DNA of 64,000 nt from Conexibacter sp. DBS9H8 (GTDB taxonomy: Bacteria > Actinomycetota > Thermoleophilia > Solirubrobacterales > Solirubrobacteraceae): assembly GCF_023330685.1 (NCBI RefSeq), contig NZ_CP097128.1, forward strand, positions 2,666,001-2,730,000, read 5' to 3'. Made by a program: the position numbers and the translations under genes. The notes under the pieces are model-generated. The model did no database searches. It saw nothing but the letters and a program-made list of their open reading frames with translations, and was not told where the DNA came from. This document shows, one piece after another, positions 53,063 to 61,241 of this stretch (the stretch's first letter is position 1; each line of letters opens with the position of its first letter).

Positions 53063-53119
53063 CGTTCTCCCGTCCTTAGTGGGGGCTAATCAATTCTCCG
53101 CTCAAGAGTATTAGGAGGC

Positions 53120-53515
53120 TCAGCTCAACTCACGCAGACGGCGCCGGTGACGGCGGACCTCGAGGCTGAGCTGGACGATCCGGGCGCTGCCGACGAGCAG
53201 GGTGATGACGATTCCGAGGACGACCGCGATCAGCAGCGCGAGCGCCTCGGAGATGTGCCCGCGGGCTCCGAGGAACGAGACGGTGACCGCTTGCGAGTTC
53301 TCGGCGATGAAGATGATCACCAGCACGAGCAGGATCGCCGCGGCGCCGATCGCCACCCAGACCCGCCCGGCGAGCGTCTGGCGCGGCCCCCGGCCCGGCG
53401 GGGGGCCCGGTCCGGGGCCGGGGGCAGGGGCAGGGGCAGGGGCGGGGGCGGGGGCGGGGGGCTCACCGGCCGGGGGTCGATCGGCGTCGGAGGCGGAGAG
53501 GGATTCGTCAGTCAT
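53120..53515 (-). CDS. LapA-domain (DUF1049) membrane protein
   Basis: 131 residues. The N-terminal 45 residues are a Pro/Ala/Gly-rich cytoplasmic tail (APAPAPAPAPGPGPGP), encoded by a short DNA repeat. Two membrane helices follow (VAIGAAAILLVLVIIFIAEN and ALALLIAVVLGIVITLLVG) with the LapA-type SQAVTVSFLGARGHISEALA between them, and a basic end (RRHRRRLRELS). LapA-like proteins are linked to lipopolysaccharide assembly in Gram-negatives; their role in actinobacteria is unknown. Confidence 0.85.
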   Translation of the reverse strand: MTDESLSASDADRPPAGEPPAPAPAPAPAPAPGPGPGPPPGRGPRQTLAGRVWVAIGAAAILLVLVIIFIAENSQAVTVSFLGARGHISEALALLIAVVLGIVITLLVGSARIVQLSLEVRRHRRRLRELS

Positions 53516-53578
53516 GGTCTGTCAGTTCTACCCCTCTCCGCCGGGGGATAGCGCACACCGCCGTCCGGTCAGGTGCTC

Positions 53579-53905
53579 TCAGGTCATGCAGCCACTGCCG
53601 CCCCAGGCGGCCGCGAGACCGATGAAGACGAGGAACACCGACAGGCAGGTGCTGAGGATGAACGGGCCGACGGTCTCGGCGCCCTCCCGGCGGCTGCGCC
53701 ATCCGACCCCCGCGACGAGCAACGCCGGCACAAGCGCGATGGCGATGAAGACGACGTCGAAGAGCAGCCCGCTCGCGTCCGTCTTCGTACAGGGCCGGCC
53801 GGTGGCCACGGACGCCTCAACGAAGAAGGCGACGATCCCGGCGAGGAGCGGGAGCGCGAGCGCGAGAGTCCACAGCGACCGGTAGCGGGTGGTGATGACG
53901 CCCAT
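53579..53905 (-). CDS. Small polytopic membrane protein, unknown
   Basis: 108 residues from ATG 53905 (MGVITTRYRSLWTLALALPL). Three hydrophobic helices: LALALPLLAGIVAFFVEASV, FDVVFIAIALVPALLVAGV and PFILSTCLSVFLVFIGLAAA, with a hydrophilic loop containing TGRPCTKTDA and a C-terminal GGSGCM. The first and last cysteines could be paired outside the membrane. No family recognised. The start of the divergent amidase lies 87 bases away. Confidence 0.65.
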   Translation of the reverse strand: MGVITTRYRSLWTLALALPLLAGIVAFFVEASVATGRPCTKTDASGLLFDVVFIAIALVPALLVAGVGWRSRREGAETVGPFILSTCLSVFLVFIGLAAAWGGSGCMT

Positions 53906-53992
53906 GGCGGTGAGGGTAGCCCGATCCGTCCTCACACAACCTAATCTGCCGCACACACCGCTTTTACCCCGCGGGCCGATACTCGGGAAGTC

Positions 53993-55009
53993 GTGCCGTC
54001 CCCGTCCTCTCCGTCGCGCCGTCGGCCGCGGACCCGCCGGCCACCCGCACGTTCACCGTGGCGACGCTTCCGCGTCGCGCAGAAGCGCGCACCGCTGCTC
54101 GGCGCGCTGACGGTCCTCGCCCTCACGCTCATCGCGGTCGCGGTGATGGCCGCCGGGCGCCCCGCCGGCCCGAGGCCCGCCGGGGCGGGCAGTGCAGCCG
54201 CGGGGATCGAACCGGCGGGCGGGACGCCGGTGAACCCATCGGCGTTCGCGGTCGGGGCGTGCGTCGCCTATCCGCCGACGCGGGGCGACAACCACCACAC
54301 GGTGTTTCTCGATGCGGGCCACGGCGGACTCGACCCCGGCTCGGTCGGAGTGACCGAGAGCGGCCACACCATCTATGAGGCGGATGAGACGCTCCCGGTC
54401 GAACTCGACGCCGCGGCGCTTCTGCGTTCCGCCGGCTTTCGCGTCGTCGTCTCCCGCACCGACAGCGGCAGCGGCGCCGTCGCCCGGCTCGGGCCTGCCG
54501 ACGTGTCCGGCCGTCTGCTCACCGCGGCGGGCGTGCATGCCGACGTCGCCGCCCGGGCCATCTGCGCCAATGACGCCCACGCCCAGGCGCTGATCGGTAT
54601 CTACTTCGACGCCGGAGCCCCGAACAACGCGGGGTCGGTGACCGGATGGGATGCGGCGCGGCGGTTCGCCTCCGCCAACCTGCGCCTCGCCACCCTCGTC
54701 CAGGACGACACCCTCGCGGCGATGAACGCCCAGGGCTGGCAGATCCCGTCCGAGGGGGTTCAGCTCGACAGTGGGCTCGGCTCGGCGATCAGCTCGGCCG
54801 CCGAGACCTACGGCCACCTGCTCGAACTCGGCCCCGCCAAGGCCGGCTACTTCTCGACCCCCTCAGAGATGCCCGGAGCGGTGATCGAGCCGCTGTTCAT
54901 CACCGATCCGTTCGAGGGCTCGATCGCCAACTCGACCCGGGGTCAACGGGTGATCGCCTCCGGGATCGCCACCGCCGTCGAACAGTTCTTCAGGGTCGGC
55001 CGGAACTGA
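53993..55009 (+). CDS. N-acetylmuramoyl-L-alanine amidase-like protein with altered zinc site
   Basis: 338 residues (GTG). A basic N-terminal tail and one membrane helix (GALTVLALTLIAVAVMAAG) place the catalytic domain outside. The Amidase_3 fold shows VFLDAGHGGLDPGSVGV (zinc His), a Glu in EADETLPVELDAAALL, VVVSRTDSGSG and the catalytic Glu region GAVIEPLFITDPFEGS. The second zinc histidine, normally in SIHAN, is replaced: ALIGIYFDAGAPNNAG. Cell-wall amidase activity is thus uncertain; it may bind muropeptides instead. It precedes the FtsH-like gene in the same direction by 67 bases. Confidence 0.8.
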   Translation: MPSPSSPSRRRPRTRRPPARSPWRRFRVAQKRAPLLGALTVLALTLIAVAVMAAGRPAGPRPAGAGSAAAGIEPAGGTPVNPSAFAVGACVAYPPTRGDNHHTVFLDAGHGGLDPGSVGVTESGHTIYEADETLPVELDAAALLRSAGFRVVVSRTDSGSGAVARLGPADVSGRLLTAAGVHADVAARAICANDAHAQALIGIYFDAGAPNNAGSVTGWDAARRFASANLRLATLVQDDTLAAMNAQGWQIPSEGVQLDSGLGSAISSAAETYGHLLELGPAKAGYFSTPSEMPGAVIEPLFITDPFEGSIANSTRGQRVIASGIATAVEQFFRVGRN

Positions 55010-55076
55010 AGAATCGGCGCAGGATCGCCCGGCCCGCTTGGGATTGCGGCATGGGACGGTAAGCTCCGGGTCGGGC

Positions 55077-57551
55077 ATGTCCTACGCCGAGGAGACGACC
55101 AGCTTCCGGGCCCCCCAGCACGCCACCGCACTCGCTCGTGAGTGGCGCACCCTGACGCGCGTCGCGACGTCCGTGGCGCTCCTCACCTCGCCCGCCTTCT
55201 TCGTCGTCCTCCACGACTCCCACCGCGTCAGCCTACCGGCGTCGGTCCTGCTCACGATCGTCGCCGTCGTGCTGTTCCGCGGCCTCGTCGAGGTCATCGC
55301 CCGCCGACTGATCCCCTCCCCCAGCCTGCTCGGGTCCAACCAGGCGCTCAAGGCCGATGACATCGTCGCACGGCGACGCTACTGGTTCTGGCGCACGTGG
55401 TGGCGGCGCATCCCCACCCTCGCGGTGGGTCTATTCGGCCTCTATCTCCTGTACCTGGTGCTCATCTCGGTGATGGCCTCCAGCGGCGGCGTGCACGGGG
55501 ACTTCTGGCATCCCGGCCGCGAGCTGTCGAAGGTGCTGCCCGCCGCCGACCTTCCCCAGATCGTCCTTCAGTTCCTCACCCTGTTCATCCAGTTTCCGCT
55601 GTTCATCCTGCTGAACCTCGGGATCTTCCTCGGGCCGATGCTGTGGATCTCCGCCCGCAGCATCAAGAGCTACGAGCCGGGTGATGCGAGTTGGGGGGTC
55701 AAGCTCGAGGACGTGCGTGGCCAAGCCGAGGCCAAGCAGGAGATCTCCCGCGTGATCAGCCTGTGGCAGTCGGGCGAGGAGTTCGAGCAGGCCGGCGGCA
55801 AGCGCGAGCGAGGTCTGCTGTTCCTCGGCGCTCCCGGTACCGGTAAGACGATGATCTCCAAGGCGATCGCGACCTCGTTCAACTCGCCGTTCGTGACGAT
55901 CCCCGGGTCAGGCTTCGCGCAGATGTTCATCGGGCTGGACGCGCTCACCGTGCAGATCCTCGCCCGGCGCGCCCGCAAGCTCGCCCGCAAGTGGGGCGGC
56001 CAGTGCATCGTCTTCATCGACGAGATCGACGCAGTCGGGATGCGCCGTCAGGCGCTTGGCGCCAACGACCCCCGGGGCGGGTACCCGGCGGCACCGTCCT
56101 CGGTCACCGACCTCAACTTCTACGGTCCGCACGGCTCCCTTACCCCAACCGGCGACCTGATCATCGAGACCCGTCAGTGGCGCGATCAGCTGTTTGCGAT
56201 GCGGGCGGCCGGAGCCAGCACGCCGGACGGGTTCGGGGCACGCCTGCGGGCGCGCGCCAACGCGGCGATCCCCGGCATGTTCGGCGGCCAGGGCAACGCG
56301 CTCAACGCCCTCCTCGTCGTGATGGACGGGATGGGCGAACCGCCGGCGGTGCGCAAGTGGTTCACCAACCGGTTCAACACGTTCCTCGACGCGATGTTCG
56401 TCATCCCCCAGCGCCTGGGTCGCATCCCCCTGCGTCTCCCGGCGGCGCGCCCTCGCCAGGAGGAGATCTACTTCATCGGCGCCTGCAACGTCCCCATTGA
56501 CGTCCTCGACCCGGCCCTCACCCGCCCGGGCCGGATGGGCCGCCACATCTGGTTCCGTACCCCGACGAAGGAGGATCGCAAGGACATCTTCGACCTCTAC
56601 ATCTCCCGGGTCGCCCACGAACCCGACCTCGACACCGACGCGGGCCGAGACGAACTGGCCCGGATTACGAGCGGCTACTCGCCGGCGATGATCGAGCAGT
56701 CCTGCTCCATGGCGCTCACGATCGCCCACTCCGAGGGCCGGCCCGTGTTCTCCCGCCGCGACATCCTCGACGCGATGACGACCGTCGAAGCCGGAACGGC
56801 GACGAACATCGAATACATTCCCGCGGAAACCCGCGCGGTGGCGATCCACGAGGCCGGGCACGCCGCTGCGGGCCACGTCTACCTCGGCGATGAGATCCTT
56901 TCGACCCGCCTGTCGATCCGCATGCGCGGTGCGTCCCTCGGCCACTACCAGGGGATGGACAAGGACGAGCGCTTCTCGCACTTCCGCAGCCGAGTGATGG
57001 GCAGCCTCGTCATGACGCTCGGGGCGATGGCCGCCGAGCACGTCTTCTACGGAGAGAACTCCCAGGGCGTCTCCGGAGACCTGCAGAGCGCGACGCGGAC
57101 CGCCGCCGCGATGGTCGGCCTGTGGGGGATGGGTCCCGAGCCGGTGGCGATCGACATCGTCGCCCGGGAGGAGGATCGGCCGGACGGGTCAGGCCATGAC
57201 CGGTTGCGGGCGGCGCTCGACCGAGAGGAACTCGTCAACCGGCGCCTCGAGCAAATCGGCAGCCAGATCATGAATCGAGCCTCCGGCGATTCGGCCTTCG
57301 CGCCCGATCCGCTCGCGGCCGTCCTCTCCAGCCCCGGCAAGCAGCGTGCTGCGGCGATCCTCCTCGGACAGGCCTACGTCAGCGCCTACAGCCTGATGGT
57401 GAGCAACCGGGCCCAGGTCGAGATGATCGCCGAGCGGCTGTCTGCCGAGCGGGAGATCCACGGTGATGACGTCACGGCCCTGCTCAACGACGTCGGGCTG
57501 AGGCGTCCGGAGATCGATCTCGCCGACGACCGGACCTGGCCGACGATATGA
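55077..57551 (+). CDS. FtsH-like AAA+ metalloprotease with four membrane helices and ATPase insertions
   Basis: 824 residues from ATG 55077. Hydrophobic helices at about 30-45, 55-75, 113-133 and 162-192; classical FtsH has two. AAA+ domain: Walker A LFLGAPGTGKTMIS (251-258), pore-loop-like GSGFAQMFIGLDA, Walker B IVFIDEIDAVGMRR (312-317), sensor/arginine fingers FIGACNVPIDVLDPALTRPGR. About 115 residues are inserted between Walker B and sensor 1, on both sides of NALNALLVVMDGMGE. M41 peptidase: HEAGHAAAGH (591-600) and the distal ligand NSQGVSGDLQSAT. It should degrade membrane proteins. The next gene overlaps its stop. Confidence 0.9.
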   Translation: MSYAEETTSFRAPQHATALAREWRTLTRVATSVALLTSPAFFVVLHDSHRVSLPASVLLTIVAVVLFRGLVEVIARRLIPSPSLLGSNQALKADDIVARRRYWFWRTWWRRIPTLAVGLFGLYLLYLVLISVMASSGGVHGDFWHPGRELSKVLPAADLPQIVLQFLTLFIQFPLFILLNLGIFLGPMLWISARSIKSYEPGDASWGVKLEDVRGQAEAKQEISRVISLWQSGEEFEQAGGKRERGLLFLGAPGTGKTMISKAIATSFNSPFVTIPGSGFAQMFIGLDALTVQILARRARKLARKWGGQCIVFIDEIDAVGMRRQALGANDPRGGYPAAPSSVTDLNFYGPHGSLTPTGDLIIETRQWRDQLFAMRAAGASTPDGFGARLRARANAAIPGMFGGQGNALNALLVVMDGMGEPPAVRKWFTNRFNTFLDAMFVIPQRLGRIPLRLPAARPRQEEIYFIGACNVPIDVLDPALTRPGRMGRHIWFRTPTKEDRKDIFDLYISRVAHEPDLDTDAGRDELARITSGYSPAMIEQSCSMALTIAHSEGRPVFSRRDILDAMTTVEAGTATNIEYIPAETRAVAIHEAGHAAAGHVYLGDEILSTRLSIRMRGASLGHYQGMDKDERFSHFRSRVMGSLVMTLGAMAAEHVFYGENSQGVSGDLQSATRTAAAMVGLWGMGPEPVAIDIVAREEDRPDGSGHDRLRAALDREELVNRRLEQIGSQIMNRASGDSAFAPDPLAAVLSSPGKQRAAAILLGQAYVSAYSLMVSNRAQVEMIAERLSAEREIHGDDVTALLNDVGLRRPEIDLADDRTWPTI

Positions 57552-58366
57552 GCCCCCCGAGTCCGCACGCCGACCGCTTCCGCGTCTTACTCGCCGCTCT
57601 GCTGGGCATCGGGGTCGGGGCGATCGCGATCGCCGCCGCCGTGGTGATCGCGCACGGTCGCGTGAGTTCTCAGAACGCGAACGCCCGAACGCCGAGAACC
57701 CTTGAGTGGTCGAGCTGGCACCCGAGCGCGGGCGGCAATGAGGGAGCGACCCAGATTGCCGACTACATCGCGCCGTTCTACCGCCTCACGAACTCACAGC
57801 AGCTGGCGGTGGTCACCCCGGTGAACGTCACCCAGCTCACGGCGTCCGGGAGCTTCACCGGCAATGGCCTGACGGTCGCCCTCAACACGGCGAGCGCAGG
57901 GTCGGCACCGACCCTGCGGCCGCTCAGCGGTGAGACGGTCGCCTACGACCTGTGCGGCCAGGGCGGCCCCAACTGTGCGCTCGGCGGGACACCCTCGACG
58001 CTGCGGCTGCTGCTGCTGCGCCGGGAAGCGCTGGAGCTGGCGATGTACACCTTTGAGTACCTGCCCAAGAGCGAGAACGTGGTCGCCGTACTCCCTCCCG
58101 GGCGGTCGAGCGCTTCAACGCACGGTCATCCGGTCACCGTCGCCGTCCTGTTCGTCCGGTCCGAGATCGCCCCCCTCCTCGCCCAGCCGGCCGACGCGAC
58201 ACTGCAGGAGTACCCGCCCACCCTCGCGCAGCTGAAGGCATGGAAACAGACCACTGAGGCCGGACTCGTCGACACGATCACAAGCCGCAATCTGTTCGCC
58301 GAGCGGGTCGAGACCGAGCAGACCGGCAGCAACCTGCTCGTCCTCAATCCGCTGCCCGCGCAGTGA
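57548..58366 (+). CDS. Membrane-anchored extracytoplasmic protein coupled to the FtsH-like protease, unknown
   Basis: 272 residues; ATG overlaps the protease stop (ATGA). One N-terminal helix (VLLAALLGIGVGAIAIAAAV) anchors a domain with LEWSSWHPSAGGNEGATQIA, the YIAPFYRLTNSQQLAVVTP segment, YDLCGQGGPNCALGG (possible disulfide) and LLLLRREALELAMYTFEYL. The rest is mixed alpha/beta without recognised motifs. The coupling suggests an accessory or substrate-presenting partner of the protease, comparable in logic to HflKC with FtsH. Its last 23 bases overlap the convergent zinc-knuckle gene. Confidence 0.75.
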   Translation: MSPPSPHADRFRVLLAALLGIGVGAIAIAAAVVIAHGRVSSQNANARTPRTLEWSSWHPSAGGNEGATQIADYIAPFYRLTNSQQLAVVTPVNVTQLTASGSFTGNGLTVALNTASAGSAPTLRPLSGETVAYDLCGQGGPNCALGGTPSTLRLLLLRREALELAMYTFEYLPKSENVVAVLPPGRSSASTHGHPVTVAVLFVRSEIAPLLAQPADATLQEYPPTLAQLKAWKQTTEAGLVDTITSRNLFAERVETEQTGSNLLVLNPLPAQ

Positions 58367-58538
58367 AGCCCGCGCAGGCCAGCACGGGAAGCCGGGGGTA
58401 GCGGGGGAAGCGCTCCGGTTCCGCGACGGAGCGCCGACAGAGCGAGAACACCGAGCCGCGGCTCGTCGGGACACGGCGCTGGTGGACGCAGCGATCACAC
58501 AAACCGGCGCCCGGGGCGGGCGGCGGGTCGAGGCTCAC
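58344..58538 (-). CDS. Small cysteine-rich (zinc-knuckle) protein
   Basis: 64 residues from GTG 58538, overlapping the stop of the last mce gene by 4 bases (GTGA). Sequence features: GLCDRCVHQRRVPTSRGSVF, SLCRRS, then RFPRYPRLPVLACAGF. The C-x2-C ... C ... C layout with a basic stretch and the RYPRLPVL..C ending is a pattern I associate with short conserved actinobacterial proteins of unknown function that probably bind one zinc. Coupling to the mce operon may be incidental. Its 3' end overlaps the convergent gene by 23 bases. Confidence 0.7.
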   Translation of the reverse strand: MSLDPPPAPGAGLCDRCVHQRRVPTSRGSVFSLCRRSVAEPERFPRYPRLPVLACAGFTARAAD

Positions 58539-59950
58539 GGCTTGACCGCCTTGACGTGGGGGTAGTAGCCGGTGGGGATGCCGTGGCCCCAGGCGAACCC
58601 GGGCTGGAGGCGGCAGGGAACGTTGCCCGTCCCCGTCCCCGCACAACTGGCCGATGCCTCACCCCCGTTCCCGATCGCCGCCAACGCCCCCGGGGCAAAG
58701 TAGGTGTTGGACCGAACCGCCGGATTGCGGGTGCTCTGCCCGAACGCCGAGTCCGGCCCGAACGTCAACACCTGCCGGACGTAGTTCGCCACCCCAACCG
58801 GCTCCCCGAGAGCGTCTGAGGTCGTGTTCGCCGCCGACCGCGCCTGCAGAATCGCGGCGAGATCAGCCATCCCCAACACCAGCTGAGACCGGTAATCGGA
58901 CACCACGTTGATCACCGGCACCACCTGCTCGGCGAACGGCAACACCGTGTCCACCGCCGGCTTGAGCCCCGACAGGAACCGCGTCACATCCGGCAACACC
59001 CGCTCAGCCTCACCGAACACCGCCGGGGTCCGCGCCAGCAGCGACACCAACGATCCCGACAACCCCGTCAGATCCACCAACGCCGGCCGCACCAACCCCA
59101 CCACCGGCGACAACGCATCCAACGACGGCCGCAGAACCCCCAACGTCCGGTTCACCGCCACCAACCCCGACCGCACCCGCACCAGGAACGCCGGAAACGC
59201 CCGGACCGCCGCCGTCAAGGACCGCCCCTCCGCCGACGTTGCCGACACCACCGCATCGCCCGAGGACACCAACGACCCCAACTGCGACCCCCGTTGCCCC
59301 AACACCGACAACACCGTCCCCGAATCCCGCACCATCGCCGACAACGCCGGGCCCTGCCCATTCAGCACACCCGCCAACGCATCCAACTCCGAGGCCGCCG
59401 GACCGAGATTCCCGAACGCATCGTTGAGATCCTGCCCCCGCCCCGCCAGGGCCGCACCCGTCCCCCCCAAAAACGCCTGAAACTCCCGCTGCACGCGCGG
59501 CGTAAAGGCGTTCAACACCTGATCCAACTGCTGAGTCGACCCCACCTGCGCGTTCGGAATCGTCCCCCCGTCGGCCAACTTCGGCCCCGACCGATTCCCC
59601 GACGACAACTCCACATACGCTTCACCCAACAATGTCTTCTCACGCAGAATCGCCCGCGTATCCGCCGGGATCGGCACAAACCGCTGCTCCAGATCCATCA
59701 GTACCAAACTCTTGGTGCCCTCCGGACGAACGGACACAACCTTCCCCACATTCACCCCCGCCAACCGAACATCCGCATTCGGCACCAACAGGCCCGTCTC
59801 ATTGAACACCGCCGACACCCGATACCCCTGCGGCGCCAACGGCACGGACCCACCGAACGCCACCCACACAAAAATGATCAACCCCACACACGACAGGGCG
59901 AAGCCGATGGAGATGGAGATCGCCTTGAGAGAGGGGGCGCGCGTTACCAC
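58535..59950 (-). CDS. MCE-family (mammalian cell entry) lipid-transfer protein with atypical codon use
   Basis: 471 residues (GTG 59950). One N-terminal helix (AISISIGFALSCVGLIIFVW) is followed by the MCE domain (YRVSAVFNETGLLVPNADVR, LAGVNVGKVVSVRPEG, LLGEAYVELSSGN). A long helical needle region rich in Leu/Val/Ser (about 140-380) comes next, and a C-terminal domain with cysteines (ASCAGTGTGNVPCRL). MCE subunits assemble a hexameric conduit that carries lipids to an ABC permease. Leucine is mostly TTG/CTG and codons end largely in G, unlike the neighbouring genes. It lies 7 bases downstream of the preceding mce gene. Confidence 0.92.
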   Translation of the reverse strand: MVTRAPSLKAISISIGFALSCVGLIIFVWVAFGGSVPLAPQGYRVSAVFNETGLLVPNADVRLAGVNVGKVVSVRPEGTKSLVLMDLEQRFVPIPADTRAILREKTLLGEAYVELSSGNRSGPKLADGGTIPNAQVGSTQQLDQVLNAFTPRVQREFQAFLGGTGAALAGRGQDLNDAFGNLGPAASELDALAGVLNGQGPALSAMVRDSGTVLSVLGQRGSQLGSLVSSGDAVVSATSAEGRSLTAAVRAFPAFLVRVRSGLVAVNRTLGVLRPSLDALSPVVGLVRPALVDLTGLSGSLVSLLARTPAVFGEAERVLPDVTRFLSGLKPAVDTVLPFAEQVVPVINVVSDYRSQLVLGMADLAAILQARSAANTTSDALGEPVGVANYVRQVLTFGPDSAFGQSTRNPAVRSNTYFAPGALAAIGNGGEASASCAGTGTGNVPCRLQPGFAWGHGIPTGYYPHVKAVKP

Positions 59951-59957
59951 AGGCGTC

Positions 59958-61241
59958 TCACGTGCATCCGAGTCCCTTGAGGAGACCGCCGAGGATCTGC
60001 TGGGTGACGCCCGAGGCGTCGGTGAGGCTCGAGCAGGTGGTCTCCAGCAACAGACGCCACGCGGGTCCGTTGGCGTCGGAGTTGCCGACGAAGCTGTCGA
60101 CGTTGTGGGCGAACCAGGCGAGCCAGTAGAGGAAGCCGGGGTTGCCGTTGCCGGGCACGTAGGCGAGTTCGTTGGTGATGTACTCGAGCGACTTGAACGA
60201 TTGGGTGAGGTTCGGCGTGTCGGCGAGCAGGCCCGATTCGACGCGCCCGAGGCCGGTCGCCAGCGGGGCGACGGCCGTTTCGAGCGCCCCGACCCGGTTG
60301 GCCGGGACGAGTGCGGCGGCCTTGACGAGCGTCTGGGCGTCGCGGAGGGTGCGCGGAAGGTGGGTGGCGAGCGGGATCAGCGCGGTCGCGGTCGGCGTCA
60401 GCTGATCGGCAAAGCCGGTGAGACTCGTGAGCGTCTGCCGGGTCTGGGCAAGGTTGTCGGGAAGCTGAGTCAACGCAGAGGCGAGCTGAGTGTCCTGGGC
60501 GGCGAGCGCACCGACCGTCGTGTTGGCACCGGCGATCACCGATCCGAGCTGAGCGTCGTCGACGCTGATCCCCTTGGACAGCTGTCCGACGTTGTGGACG
60601 AGGTCGGCCAACTCGGTTCGCCGACGGGCGAGCAGGTCGGCGATCGTCTGGGTCTGCTCGGCCGTCGGTCCCAGAGTGGTGAGCAGTTGACGGATATTGG
60701 GACCCTGACCCCGCACGCCGGTGTCGAGAGCGGTGATGAGGCTCGTGAACCAGTCCCGGGTATTCACGTCGAGCACATCGAGAAGCTCGTCCGAGCCGAT
60801 CGGCGAGGTCGTGTTCTGTACGGGAATGGTTCCGCCCGCCGGCAGCACCCCCGCTGAGCGCGTTCCGGGGTTGATGTCGACGTACATGTCGTCGAGCGGG
60901 GTCTGCGGGGTGAGCACCGCGGAGGCGTTGCGGTAGAGGTGGGGCACCCCCTTGCTCGGATCGATCTCCATCTGGATGATCCCCTGCCCTGCGTGGAGTT
61001 GGACGCCGAGGATCTCGCCGACATGCACACCTGCGACGTCCACCGGCTCGCCGAGGCCGGGCGCGACCGCCGCCGCGGACGGAAAGGCGCCGTTGACCCT
61101 GTAGAAGGTCTTGAACGGGTTCGGGAGCCGCTGCTGAATGAGGATGTAGGAGCCGGTCACGAGTCCGACGACGATCAACACGATCAGGATCAGGAACGAC
61201 CGTCCGTACCGCTTGATCTGAAGTGCGGTCCGTCCCTTCAC
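59958..61241 (-). CDS. MCE-family lipid-transfer protein
   Basis: 427 residues; ATG overlaps the upstream mce stop (ATGA). N-terminal helix FLILIVLIVVGLVTGSYILI, then the MCE domain FYRVNGAFPSAAAVAPGLGE, DVAGVHVGEILGVQLHAG and LTPQTPLDDMYVDINPGT. A long alpha-helical needle segment (about 150-340) follows, with a C-terminal region NSDANGPAWRLLLETTCSSL. As in other actinobacterial mce operons it would form one of six different subunits of a lipid or sterol importer. The letter of the subunit (A-F) cannot be set. Confidence 0.92.
   Translation of the reverse strand: MKGRTALQIKRYGRSFLILIVLIVVGLVTGSYILIQQRLPNPFKTFYRVNGAFPSAAAVAPGLGEPVDVAGVHVGEILGVQLHAGQGIIQMEIDPSKGVPHLYRNASAVLTPQTPLDDMYVDINPGTRSAGVLPAGGTIPVQNTTSPIGSDELLDVLDVNTRDWFTSLITALDTGVRGQGPNIRQLLTTLGPTAEQTQTIADLLARRRTELADLVHNVGQLSKGISVDDAQLGSVIAGANTTVGALAAQDTQLASALTQLPDNLAQTRQTLTSLTGFADQLTPTATALIPLATHLPRTLRDAQTLVKAAALVPANRVGALETAVAPLATGLGRVESGLLADTPNLTQSFKSLEYITNELAYVPGNGNPGFLYWLAWFAHNVDSFVGNSDANGPAWRLLLETTCSSLTDASGVTQQILGGLLKGLGCT

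Noticed and set aside
51320..53089. 589-codon plus-strand open frame
   Set aside because: Antisense to the acyl-CoA dehydrogenase.
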